Shown: positions 8,938 to 18,362 of the stretch, piece by piece
How positions within the stretch are numbered: the stretch's first letter is position 1
Layout of the letters: every line of letters starts with the position of its first letter
Assembly (NCBI RefSeq): GCF_004337445.1
Contig: NZ_SJZB01000053.1
Span: forward strand, 1-57,867
Direction of reading: 5' to 3'
DNA: 57,867 nt
DNA from: Parasulfuritortus cantonensis
GTDB lineage: Bacteria > Pseudomonadota > Gammaproteobacteria > Burkholderiales > Thiobacillaceae
The notes under the pieces: generated by a model
What the model saw: only the letters and a program-made list of their open reading frames with translations
Databases searched by the model: none
Told to the model about the DNA's origin: nothing
Translations under genes and position numbers: made by a program

Positions 8938-9646
8938 GGCCGCCGCGCGGGTTGAACAGGTAGCCCTCGCCGCGCACGGTGCGGATGTACACGGGGTTGC
9001 CCGGGTCCGGCTCGATCTTGCGGCGCAGCCGGGCGACCCTCAGGTCGACCGTGCGGTCGTAGGGATCGCGCTCGTAGCCCTTGAGCAGGTCGAGCAGGAC
9101 GTCGCGGTCGAGGACCCGGTTGGGGCGCGCCGCGAACACCTTGAGGAGGTCGAACTCGGCGCTCGACAGGCCGACGTCGAGGTCGTCGCGGAGCAGGCGG
9201 CGGGCGGCCAGGTCGAGCCGGTAGGGCCCGAAGCGGAGGCTGTCGGCCGGCGCGGCCGGGCCGGCCTGGGCGCGCCGCAGCAGGGCGCGCAGGCGGGCGA
9301 GCAGTTCGCGCGGGCTGAACGGCTTGGCCAGGTAGTCGTCGCCGCCCACCTCCAGGCCGACCACGCGGTCGATCTCCTCGCCGCGCGCCGAGAGCATCAG
9401 GATGGGCAGGTTGGCGCAGTCGTCCTGGCGCGCCCGCAGCTCGCGGGTCAGGGCCAGGCCGTCGGCGCCCGGCAGCATGAGGTCGAGCACGATGGCGTCG
9501 GGCCGGGCGCGCTCGATGGCACGGCGCATCTCCTCGCCGTCGGCGGCGAGGTCGACGGCGAAGCCGGTGTCGCCAAGGTAGGCGTGCAGCAACTCCCGCA
9601 GTGCGGGATCGTCGTCCACGACCAGGATGCGCTCGGGGGTGTCCAT
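8930..9646 (-). CDS. OmpR-family response regulator
   Basis: The 238-residue protein has an N-terminal receiver domain (VVDDDP acidic pocket, phosphoacceptor Asp in VLDLMLPG, conserved Lys in LAKPF) and a C-terminal winged helix of the OmpR type ending in RTVRGEGYLF. It is the partner of the kinase at 7621-8937. The ATG at 9646 was preferred over upstream frames because the receiver domain begins directly after it and the upstream part is low-complexity. Direct repeats phased at 10 bp lie 40-75 bases upstream and are candidate binding sites. Confidence 0.93.
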   Translation of the reverse strand: MDTPERILVVDDDPALRELLHAYLGDTGFAVDLAADGEEMRRAIERARPDAIVLDLMLPGADGLALTRELRARQDDCANLPILMLSARGEEIDRVVGLEVGGDDYLAKPFSPRELLARLRALLRRAQAGPAAPADSLRFGPYRLDLAARRLLRDDLDVGLSSAEFDLLKVFAARPNRVLDRDVLLDLLKGYERDPYDRTVDLRVARLRRKIEPDPGNPVYIRTVRGEGYLFNPRGGHA

Positions 9647-9686
9647 GACACCAGTGTAACGGACCCGGCGCGTCGGCACGGCGCCT

Positions 9687-9721
9687 GATACCGTCCGATA
9701 CAAAGCGATACCGGCCGCTAC
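9687..9721. promoter_or_regulatory. Three to four GATAC direct repeats with exact 10-bp phasing, likely OmpR-type operator
   Basis: GATAC occurs at 9687, 9697 and 9707, and GCTAC at 9717, each exactly one helical turn apart. OmpR-family regulators bind tandem half-sites with about 10-bp spacing. The array sits between the response regulator gene and a divergently transcribed secreted-protein gene, so autoregulation plus control of the neighbour is plausible. Confidence 0.5.
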
Positions 9722-9797
9722 CCGGGCGACATGGCGGCGCTGAACGGGTCTGCCAGGATGACGGTGTCTGGAGGCCGCTACCGGCCAGGAGAAACGC

Positions 9798-10124
9798 ATG
9801 TCACCCCGTCGTCGTCCGTTGCTGCCCGTCGTCCTGTGCCTGGCCCTGTGTGGGGCCGGCGCGGCCGCTGCGCAGGCGGGCGAGACGCGCGACGGCGCCC
9901 CCAGGCGTGCCCTCAACCTGAACCTGAGCCCGGAGGACCGGCATTCGGGGACGGCGGCGCCGGCCGCGGCCGAGCTGCCCGACCTGGGCGGCCCGGCGGC
10001 CGCGCCGGCCGATCGCCGGGCCGGCGACGACCTGCCCTACGGGGCCGGCTACGAAGCCAGGCAACAGCGTTGGGGCGGGGGCACGAGCGGGGCGGGCCGG
10101 CACGGCTCCGGACGCGGTCGTTGA
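9798..10124 (+). CDS. Small secreted protein of unknown function
   Basis: A 108-residue product with a clear Sec signal peptide (basic start MSPRRR, hydrophobic core, cleavage near AQAG at about 25-29). The mature part is Ala/Pro/Arg/Gly-rich and looks disordered, with no recognised domain. It diverges from the OmpR/EnvZ-like pair and shares its upstream region with the phased GATAC repeats, so it may be a target of that system. Confidence 0.6.
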   Translation: MSPRRRPLLPVVLCLALCGAGAAAAQAGETRDGAPRRALNLNLSPEDRHSGTAAPAAAELPDLGGPAAAPADRRAGDDLPYGAGYEARQQRWGGGTSGAGRHGSGRGR

Positions 10125-10151
10125 ATCATCCAATCAAGCAAGGAGCAAATC

Positions 10152-10463
<312 letters not shown>

Positions 10464-10504
10464 GGCGGCGGCCGGCCTGGCCCGGGGCCAAGCCATGCCG
10501 GCTT

Positions 10505-10520
10505 TGTAACCTTCACAACA
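10505..10520. promoter_or_regulatory. NifA upstream activator sequence 1 of nifB
   Basis: TGTAACCTTCACAACA is an exact TGT-N10-ACA match, 113 bases upstream of the nifB -24 element. Confidence 0.65.
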
Positions 10521-10537
10521 ACTCGGCCGCGCCGGCC

Positions 10538-10553
10538 TGTGCCGTTCCTGACA
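10538..10553. promoter_or_regulatory. NifA upstream activator sequence 2 of nifB
   Basis: TGTGCCGTTCCTGACA is a second exact TGT-N10-ACA match, 33 bases (about three helical turns) after the first, so both would face the same side of the DNA. Confidence 0.65.
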
Positions 10554-10617
10554 GCCGGGTCGCGAGCCGGCCGAGTCGTCTTTTTATAAACAATGGCTTA
10601 GACGCGTAGCGCCGCCG

Positions 10618-10631
10618 GGCACGGGGCTTGC
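10618..10631 (+). promoter_or_regulatory. sigma54 promoter of the nifB operon
   Basis: GGCACGGGGCTTGC followed by A gives a full-consensus GGCACG-N4-TTGCA with correct spacing. Expected start is near 10643, giving a leader of about 23 bases with AAGGAGGA before the GTG start of nifB. Confidence 0.85.
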
Positions 10632-10665
10632 ACTGTGGGATACGTCTCCCCAAGGAGGAAATCCC

Positions 10666-12171
10666 GTGCAACTGCCCGTACTCAACTCCGAATCCAGCGG
10701 CGCCGCCAAGAGCGGCTGCTCGTCCCATTCCTGCGGTTCCACCGACGACCAGTTGGGCCATCTGCCGGAGCACATCCGCCAGAAGGTCCACAACCACCCC
10801 TGCTATTCCGAGCAGGCCCACCACTACTTCGCCCGCATGCACGTGGCCGTCGCCCCGGCCTGCAACATCCAGTGCAACTATTGCAACCGCAAGTACGACT
10901 GCGCCAACGAGTCCCGCCCGGGCGTGGTGTCGGAAGTGTTGAGCCCGGACCAGGCGGTCAAGAAGGTGATGGCCGTCGCCGCCACCATCCCGCAGATGAC
11001 GGTACTGGGCATCGCCGGCCCCGGGGACCCGCTCGCCAACCCCGAGCGCACCTTCGACACCTTCCGCCAGCTGTCCGAGAAGGCGCCCGACATCAAGCTG
11101 TGCGTGTCGACCAACGGCCTGACCCTGCCCGACTGCGTCGAGGAGCTGGCCAAGCACAACATCGACCACGTCACCATCACCATCAACTGCGTCGACCCCG
11201 ACGTGGGTGCCAAGATCTATCCGTGGATCTTCTGGAACAACCGCCGCATCCGCGGCCGTGAAGCCGCCGAGATCCTCATCGCCCAGCAGCAGAAGGGCCT
11301 GGAGATGCTGGCCGAGCGCGGCATCCTGGTGAAGGTCAACTCGGTGATGATCCCGGGCGTCAACGACGAACATTTGGCCGAGGTCTCCAGGATCGTCAAG
11401 GCCAAGGGCGCCTTCCTGCACAACGTCATGCCCCTGATTGCCGAGGCCGAGCACGGCACCTACTACGGCGTCATGGGCCAGCGCGGTCCGACCCACGAGG
11501 AGCTGCAGAAGCTGCAGGACCAGTGCGCCGGCGACATGAACATGATGCGCCACTGCCGCCAGTGCCGTGCCGACGCGGTCGGCCTCCTGGGCGAGGATCG
11601 CGGCCAGGAGTTCACCCTGGACAAGATCGAGGCCATGGACATCGACTACGAGGCCGCCATGGTCAAGCGCGCCGAGGTGCATGCCCAGATCGCCCGCGAG
11701 CTGGAGATCAAGCAGGCGGCCAAGGACGCCAAGCAGCAACTGGTCGCCATCGAGGGCCTGAAGGCCAAGGGCCCGGCCACCCGGCCGGTCCTGATGGCGG
11801 TCGCCACCAAGGGCGGCGGCGTCATCAACGAGCACTTCGGCCATGCCGGCGAGTTCCTGGTCTACGAGGCCTCGTCGGAAGGCGTGCGCTTCATCGGCCA
11901 CCGCAAGACCACGCCGTACTGCGAAGGCGGCGACACCTGCGGCGACGGCGAGAGCGCCCTCGACCAGAGCCTGCGCGTCCTGCAGGGCTGCGAGGTGGTC
12001 CTGTGCTCGAAGATCGGCTACGAGCCCTGGGGTCCGCTGGAAGCCGCCGGCATCACGCCCAACGGCGAGCACGCCATGGAAGCCATCGAGGATGCGGTCG
12101 CGGCGGTCTACGAGGAGATGCGTAGCGCCGGCAAGCTGGCCGAGTCCGCCGCCGTCCAGAAAGCCGCCTGA
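10666..12171 (+). CDS. nifB: NifB, radical SAM nitrogenase cofactor core synthase
   Basis: NifB fuses [4Fe-4S] clusters and inserts carbide and sulfur to make NifB-co, the precursor of FeMo-co. The 501-residue protein has the radical SAM motif CNIQCNYC (C-x3-C-x2-C) at about 68-75, extra Cys ligands near the N-terminus and around HCRQCRADAVG at about 300, and a C-terminal NifX-like domain (about 385-490, from VLMAVATKGGGVINEHFG). The GTG start is supported by a perfectly placed AAGGAGGA. It is the first gene of an operon running to draG and is driven by a sigma54/NifA promoter. Confidence 0.97.
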   Translation: MQLPVLNSESSGAAKSGCSSHSCGSTDDQLGHLPEHIRQKVHNHPCYSEQAHHYFARMHVAVAPACNIQCNYCNRKYDCANESRPGVVSEVLSPDQAVKKVMAVAATIPQMTVLGIAGPGDPLANPERTFDTFRQLSEKAPDIKLCVSTNGLTLPDCVEELAKHNIDHVTITINCVDPDVGAKIYPWIFWNNRRIRGREAAEILIAQQQKGLEMLAERGILVKVNSVMIPGVNDEHLAEVSRIVKAKGAFLHNVMPLIAEAEHGTYYGVMGQRGPTHEELQKLQDQCAGDMNMMRHCRQCRADAVGLLGEDRGQEFTLDKIEAMDIDYEAAMVKRAEVHAQIARELEIKQAAKDAKQQLVAIEGLKAKGPATRPVLMAVATKGGGVINEHFGHAGEFLVYEASSEGVRFIGHRKTTPYCEGGDTCGDGESALDQSLRVLQGCEVVLCSKIGYEPWGPLEAAGITPNGEHAMEAIEDAVAAVYEEMRSAGKLAESAAVQKAA

Positions 12172-12182
12172 GGAGAAAAGTC

Positions 12183-12467
12183 ATGGCCTTTGAAATCATC
12201 GAGTCCTGCGTCAACTGTTACGCCTGCGAGCCCCTGTGTCCCAACCAGGCCATCTATGCCGCCAGTCCGCACTTCCTGATCGCGGCGGAGAAATGCACCG
12301 AGTGCATCGGCGACTACATGGATGCCCAGTGCGCGAGCATCTGCCCGATCGAGGGCGCCATCATCGACGAGATGGGGGTGGCGCTGAACGCCCCGGGCTC
12401 CCTCACCGGCATCCCGCCGGAACTGTTGGCCAAGATCGACCAGCAGGGAACTGCCGCCGTACTCTGA
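12183..12467 (+). CDS. 2[4Fe-4S] ferredoxin of the NifB-associated type
   Basis: A 94-residue ferredoxin with two cluster motifs: CVNCYACEPLCP and CTEC-x8-C-x3-CP. The eight-residue insertion between the second and third Cys of the second motif is typical of FdxN-like proteins that accompany nifB. It probably supplies electrons or clusters to NifB or nitrogenase. Spacing to nifB is 11 bases with a GGAG ribosome site. A C-terminal tail of about 25 residues extends past the fold. Confidence 0.9.
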   Translation: MAFEIIESCVNCYACEPLCPNQAIYAASPHFLIAAEKCTECIGDYMDAQCASICPIEGAIIDEMGVALNAPGSLTGIPPELLAKIDQQGTAAVL

Positions 12468-12469
12468 GC

Positions 12470-12891
12470 ATGGCTACGGTCGTCTTTTACGAGAAGCCCG
12501 GCTGCGTCAACAACACCAAGCAGAAGGTGTTGCTGGCCGCGGCCGGCCACACGGTGTGGGCGCGCAACCTGCTCACCGAGCGCTGGACCGCCGCGCGCCT
12601 GCGGCCGTTCTTCGGCGACCTGCCGGTGGCCGAGTGGTTCAACCTGTCGGCGCCGCGCATCCGCGACGGCCTGCTCGACTATGAACGGGTCACCGAGACC
12701 GAGGCCCTGGTGCTGATGCTGGCCGATCCCCTGCTGATCCGCCGGCCGCTCATCGAGGTGGCGGGCGAGTGCCGGGTCGGCTTCGACCCGGTCGCCGTGG
12801 ACGCCTGGATCGGGCTCGGCGCGAGCAAGGTCGGCGAGGACCTGGAGAGCTGCCCGCGCACGCACGCGGCGGAACCCTGCAAGGTCACGTC

Positions 12892-12895
<4 letters not shown>
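12470..12895 (+). CDS. nifO: NifO-like nitrogenase-associated protein (ArsC/Spx fold)
   Basis: A 141-residue protein of the ArsC/Spx thioredoxin-like family. It begins VVFYEKPGCVNNTKQK, with one Cys in the CX3-like active-site loop, and contains the typical RRPLIEV segment near residue 88. In Azotobacter the gene beside nifB and fdxN encodes NifO, linked to molybdenum partitioning towards nitrogenase; assignment here is by family and position. It begins two bases after the ferredoxin stop codon and overlaps the flavodiiron gene by ATGA, so it is tightly embedded in the nifB operon. Confidence 0.82.
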
Positions 12896-14434
<1,539 letters not shown>

Positions 14435-14519
14435 CACAGAAATCGAGAAGACCAACAAGGCAATTCGAGAGAACGGAAGTAAGAACCGGTGCAACAGCAA
14501 ATCCTAGGAGCCTAGCAAC

Positions 14520-14879
14520 ATGCCCAACATCACCTTTTCCAGTCCCCTGCACAAGGACAAGACTGTCTACGCCGTGGCCGGCAGCCACACCAAGACCGTC
14601 CTGACCCTGGCCAAGGAAAACCACATCCCGATCGACTTCTCCTGCCAGGACGGCGAATGCGGTACCTGCCTGGTGAAGGTCACCAACCTGTCCCGCAAGG
14701 GTCCCATGGGCGGTCCCCTGACCGACCGCGAGATCACCGTCCTCAAGGACCTGGGCAAGATCACCCAGGCCGAGATCGACGCCATGGCCGTGGACGACAA
14801 CGTCCACACCTCCTGGCGCCTGGCCTGCCAGATGGTCTTGCGCGACGAGGACATCCTGGTCGAGTATCCCAGCAAGTAA
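14520..14879 (+). CDS. FeSII (Shethna protein II)-like [2Fe-2S] ferredoxin
   Basis: A 119-residue [2Fe-2S] protein with CQDGECGTC and RLACQ cluster ligands. It has a longer loop between them with LTDREITVLKDLGKI and ends DEDILVEY. These features closely match what I recall of the Azotobacter vinelandii FeSII protein, which binds oxidised nitrogenase components and holds them in an oxygen-stable complex. Length also fits (about 120). The 85-base gap before it contains no sigma54 site, so it is likely read from the nifB promoter. A ribosome site AGGAG is present. Confidence 0.85.
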   Translation: MPNITFSSPLHKDKTVYAVAGSHTKTVLTLAKENHIPIDFSCQDGECGTCLVKVTNLSRKGPMGGPLTDREITVLKDLGKITQAEIDAMAVDDNVHTSWRLACQMVLRDEDILVEYPSK

Positions 14880-14970
14880 CGACCCGGCGCCGATCGCCCC
14901 CCGGTCCTGATCCCACCCCGAGCATGGACGCGGGGGCGATGGCGGCGCGCCGACGAGCCCTTGGAGGATC

Positions 14971-15552
14971 GTGAACCGCACTGCCACGCAACCCGATACG
15001 CCAGCCGCCGATCGTGATCTCTACGGTCGGCTCATGGCGCACGCCTGCGGGCATGCCAACGACGATCTGTTCGCCAAGATGCTGGCCAGCCAGGCGGCCG
15101 GCCAGGGCGCCCTGCCGCCCGGGCTCGGACTCCGGGCGGAGGCCTTCGGCGCCCTGCTGGCGCGCCACTTCCCCGGCTTCGGCCCGCTCGGCGTCGCCGC
15201 CGGTGCCGAACTCGACCCGGTACGGGCATCGGAGCGCAGCGACCTGGTCGGGCTCATGCTCGAAGGCCGGGCCGGCAGCGACCCCTCCGAGGTCTGGCTG
15301 GCCGAGATCGTCGCCGCCGCCTGCATGGCCGGCGACCACCTGTGGCAGGACCTCGGCCTGTGGTCGCGCAAGGACCTGTCGCGCCTGATGGCGGACAACT
15401 TCCCCCACCTGGCGGCGCTGAACGACCGCGACATGAAGTGGAAGAAGTTCCTCTACCGGCAGATCTGCGACCGCGAAGGCATCCCGGTCTGCCCGGCGCC
15501 GTCCTGCCAGTCATGCACGGACTACGCCAAGTGTTTCGAGAGCAAGGAATGA
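14971..15552 (+). CDS. nifQ: NifQ, molybdenum insertion protein (copy 1)
   Basis: NifQ carries a Mo-Fe-S cluster and donates Mo for FeMo-co assembly. The 193-residue protein ends with the diagnostic C-x4-C-x2-C-x5-C (CPAPSCQSCTDYAKC) preceded by the conserved DMKWKKFLYRQIC segment. Start GTG at 14971 has TTGGAGGATC directly upstream. A paralog lies at 53817-54431 in the nifHDK operon. The N-terminal half is more divergent than the C-terminal half, as usual for the family. It overlaps draG. Confidence 0.93.
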   Translation: MNRTATQPDTPAADRDLYGRLMAHACGHANDDLFAKMLASQAAGQGALPPGLGLRAEAFGALLARHFPGFGPLGVAAGAELDPVRASERSDLVGLMLEGRAGSDPSEVWLAEIVAAACMAGDHLWQDLGLWSRKDLSRLMADNFPHLAALNDRDMKWKKFLYRQICDREGIPVCPAPSCQSCTDYAKCFESKE

Positions 15553-16466
15553 TGGCGGCGCCGGCGCGCCCGGCGCCTGCCCGCCCGCCGTCCGTGGCCG
15601 AGCGCGCGGTGGCCGCCTACTTGGGCATGGCGGTCGGCGACGCCCTGGGTGCCACGGTCGAATTCATGACCCCGCGCGAGATCGCGGCCCAGTACCGCGT
15701 GCACGACCAGATCCGCGGCGGCGGCTGGCTCAACCTGCGCGCCGGCCAGGTCACCGACGACACCACCATGGCCCTGGCTTTGGGCGGGGCCATCCTCGGC
15801 CACGGCCGCGTCCTCGCGCAACCGGTCGCCGAGGCCTTCGACGCCTGGATGCGGGCCAAGCCGGTCGATATCGGCAACACCGTCCGGCGCGGCCTGCTGC
15901 ACTTCCGCAAGAACGGCGCCGTCGAGGTACCGGTCAGCCAGCACGATGCCGGCAACGGTGCCGCCATGCGCGTCCTGCCGGTCGCCCTGGCGACCCTGGG
16001 CGAGCCCGAGGAGGTGGTCCGCCTGGCCTGCCGGACCCAGGCCCACATCACCCACAACAACCCGCTGTCGGACGCGGCGACCGAGTGCCTGGCGCTCATG
16101 GTCCGGGATGCCCTGGCCGGTGCCGACAAGGTGCGCCTGCTGCACGAGCGCGCCCACCCGCTGGCCCGCCTGCACCCCGAGTTCACCTTCCGGGCCGTGC
16201 GCCAGCAGGCCAATCCGAGCGGCTACGTCGGCGACACCCTGGTGGCCGTGTTCCAGGCCTTCTTCGATACCGACGATTTCGAGTTCTGCCTGATCGACGT
16301 GGTCAACCGGGGTGGCGATGCCGACACCACCGGTGCCATCGCGGGCATGCTGGCCGGGGCGGTGTACGGCCCCGAGGCGATTCCGCCGCGCTGGCTGGAT
16401 GCCCTCGACCCGGGCGTGCGGCGCGCCTGCGCGGAGCAGGCGGCCGCCCTGGTCAGGCTGACCTGA
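15549..16466 (+). CDS. draG: DraG, ADP-ribosyl-[dinitrogenase reductase] hydrolase
   Basis: DraG removes ADP-ribose from the modified Arg of NifH and reactivates nitrogenase. The 305-residue protein has the ADP-ribosylglycohydrolase metal-site motifs TDDTTMALA (about 62-70) and GGDADTTGAIAG near the C-terminus, plus DAGNGAAMR in between. The start is ATGATG overlapping the nifQ stop. Unlike Rhodospirillum, draG is not next to draT; draT lies 29 kb away at 45344-46168. Being last in the nifB operon it should be NifA-controlled. Confidence 0.93.
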   Translation: MMAAPARPAPARPPSVAERAVAAYLGMAVGDALGATVEFMTPREIAAQYRVHDQIRGGGWLNLRAGQVTDDTTMALALGGAILGHGRVLAQPVAEAFDAWMRAKPVDIGNTVRRGLLHFRKNGAVEVPVSQHDAGNGAAMRVLPVALATLGEPEEVVRLACRTQAHITHNNPLSDAATECLALMVRDALAGADKVRLLHERAHPLARLHPEFTFRAVRQQANPSGYVGDTLVAVFQAFFDTDDFEFCLIDVVNRGGDADTTGAIAGMLAGAVYGPEAIPPRWLDALDPGVRRACAEQAAALVRLT

Positions 16467-17231
16467 TCAGACCGTCCGGCGCCGGAACGGCAGCGTCTGG
16501 GCCAGCCCGGAGGCGGCCGGACGGGCCTCGGCGGCACCCGGTTCGATGACGTCGTGGCGGTCGAGCTGGGACAGGGTGACGATCAGGCCGGCGGTGGCCA
16601 GGAGCAGGAACAGCGGCCCGAACAGCCAGAACACCAGCGGGATGGCGAACAGGAAGGCGCGCATGCCCAAGGCCATCATGTTGCCGGCCTGGATCAGGCG
16701 GTCGGCGACGTTGTCGGGCGACAGGCCGGCGTGGGCATCCTGGTCGCTGTGCGGGACGTTGATCATGAACAGGACGTGATTGGCGAGCCGGATGGCCATG
16801 GCGTAGCCGAAGAAGGCGACGATGAAGTCGGCCAGCAGCACCATCACCTTGACGATCCAGAGCCCGGGCGACGACGAGCCCAGGAAGCCGAGCACGTGCC
16901 AGCTGCGCGCGATGTTCTCGGCCTGCCCGGACAAGGTCAGGGTGCCCATGACCAGGAGCGAGGCGGTCGACGCCATCATGATGCCGACCATGATGAAGTT
17001 GCGCAGGGTCTGCACCGCCATGACGTCCTTGCCCGGTTGGGTCATGACCTGGCGCACCCAGAGGCGGCGTGCGTTGGCGTTGACGGCGTGGATGGAGCAG
17101 GCCGGGTTGCGCCGGGCGCGGCGGTGGAAGTTGAGGTAATAGCTGGCGACCAGGGCGACGCTGGTCGCCATGGCCAGGGTATCGGCGCTGAATTCCTTCA
17201 GCACGGCGAGATCGGGGAGCAGTTCGATCAT
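16467..17231 (-). CDS. DUF599 family membrane protein (copy 1)
   Basis: A 254-residue protein with about four to five membrane segments. It has the DUF599 core PGKDVMAVQTLRNFIM, GTLTLSGQAENIA and ADFIVAFFGYAMAIRLANHV. No function is established for this family as far as I know. A close paralog lies at 25602-26273. It converges on draG, with stop codons adjacent, and follows the Sel1 gene on the same strand. The C-terminal 40 residues are a basic/Ala-rich cytoplasmic tail. Confidence 0.82.
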   Translation of the reverse strand: MIELLPDLAVLKEFSADTLAMATSVALVASYYLNFHRRARRNPACSIHAVNANARRLWVRQVMTQPGKDVMAVQTLRNFIMVGIMMASTASLLVMGTLTLSGQAENIARSWHVLGFLGSSSPGLWIVKVMVLLADFIVAFFGYAMAIRLANHVLFMINVPHSDQDAHAGLSPDNVADRLIQAGNMMALGMRAFLFAIPLVFWLFGPLFLLLATAGLIVTLSQLDRHDVIEPGAAEARPAASGLAQTLPFRRRTV

Positions 17232-17254
17232 GGTGTCACTCCGCGGCCGGGCCG

Positions 17255-18196
17255 TTACAGCGTCGCCGGAGCGTTCTGCTCCAGGCTCGCCAGGTTGTGC
17301 CATTTCGCCGCCTTGGCCGGGTTCGGGGCCAAGCCCAACTGGCCCGACCGGTAGGCCTCGGAGAGGTCCTGCATGGCGACCGGATTGCCGTGCCGTGCCG
17401 CCTGGCGCAGCCAGGCCACGGCCTGGACCGGATCGGCGTCGACGCCCCAGGCGCCGTTGCGGTAGCGCAGGGCCAGTTCGTATTGGGCGTCGCTGTCGCC
17501 GGAGCGGGCGCGCGCCAGGAGGGCATCGGCGCGCTGGCCGTCCATGTTCAGTTGGTCGAACAGGCGCGCCAGGTGCCCCCAGACGCCGGTCGCGTCGGCG
17601 TCGGCCTCGGCCGGCGCGGCGGGATCGCCGCCCAGCGCCCGGCGGGCATCCTGGTCGCCGGCGGCACTGGCCTTCTCCAGCCAGCGCAGGCCCGCGAAGC
17701 GTTCCTCGGCGCTGGCGCCGGGGGCGCTCAGGGCGAGCCCGAGACGGCTTTCCGCGTGGCGGTCGCCGGCCTCGGCGGCGCGCGTCCACCACTGCCGGGC
17801 GGCACCGGCGTCGGCGGCGACGCCGTCACCGGCGGCATAGGCGTCGCCCAGGCTGGCCGCCGCGTAGCTGTCGCCGGCCTCGGCGGCATGCGCCAGCCAG
17901 CCGGTCGCGGCCCGGTGGTCGACCGGCAGGCCGTAGCGGCCGTCCCGGTAGGCCAGCGCCAGCATCAGCTGGGCGCTCGGTTCGCCGGCGCGGGCCTGGT
18001 CGAGGAGTTGCGCGCGGTCGGCCGCCTCGGGCGCCGGATGCGGCACCGCGGCGAGCAGACCGACCAGGGCGGCACCGGCGGCCAGGATGGCCAGGGCCGG
18101 CTTGGCCCGGCGCCAGTCGGGCGCGCCGGCGGCGGCGCCGAGGGCAAAGGCCCCGGAGGGCAGCGGGTAATTGCTAAGAGCGGAAGAATGACGCAT
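17255..18196 (-). CDS. Sel1-repeat membrane-anchored protein
   Basis: A 313-residue protein with one N-terminal membrane segment (about 32-50, ALAILAAGAALVGLLAAV) and then several Sel1/TPR-like alpha repeats with the A-x-(W/Y)-x2-A-A-x-x-G-(N/D/H) pattern, such as GWLAHAAEAGDSYAAASLG, typical of protein-protein interaction scaffolds. It lies 23 bases upstream of the DUF599 gene and is probably co-transcribed with it. The partner is unknown. An alternative start cannot be excluded. Confidence 0.75.
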   Translation of the reverse strand: MRHSSALSNYPLPSGAFALGAAAGAPDWRRAKPALAILAAGAALVGLLAAVPHPAPEAADRAQLLDQARAGEPSAQLMLALAYRDGRYGLPVDHRAATGWLAHAAEAGDSYAAASLGDAYAAGDGVAADAGAARQWWTRAAEAGDRHAESRLGLALSAPGASAEERFAGLRWLEKASAAGDQDARRALGGDPAAPAEADADATGVWGHLARLFDQLNMDGQRADALLARARSGDSDAQYELALRYRNGAWGVDADPVQAVAWLRQAARHGNPVAMQDLSEAYRSGQLGLAPNPAKAAKWHNLASLEQNAPATL

Positions 18197-18342
18197 GGTT
18201 GGACCCCTGATGAGCGGAAGATGATGTTTTCAAGAGCCATTTAGCAAGCCCGGGGCCACCCCCTGGAATTTCATGAAAGCCTTATATATTCATGGCGTTA
18301 TCACGATACCCGGAAGGCCGGCCCGGCGCCGGCGGCAACGCG

Positions 18343-18362
18343 TCGCGTAGGAAGCTACGCGA
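18343..18362 (+). promoter_or_regulatory. Perfect inverted repeat covering the ribosome site of the histidine kinase gene
   Basis: TCGCGTAG-GAAG-CTACGCGA is an 8-bp perfect inverted repeat with a GAAG tetraloop that contains the only Shine-Dalgarno-like sequence (AGGAAG) and ends on the A of the ATG. It could be an mRNA hairpin limiting translation or a DNA operator. Confidence 0.5.
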
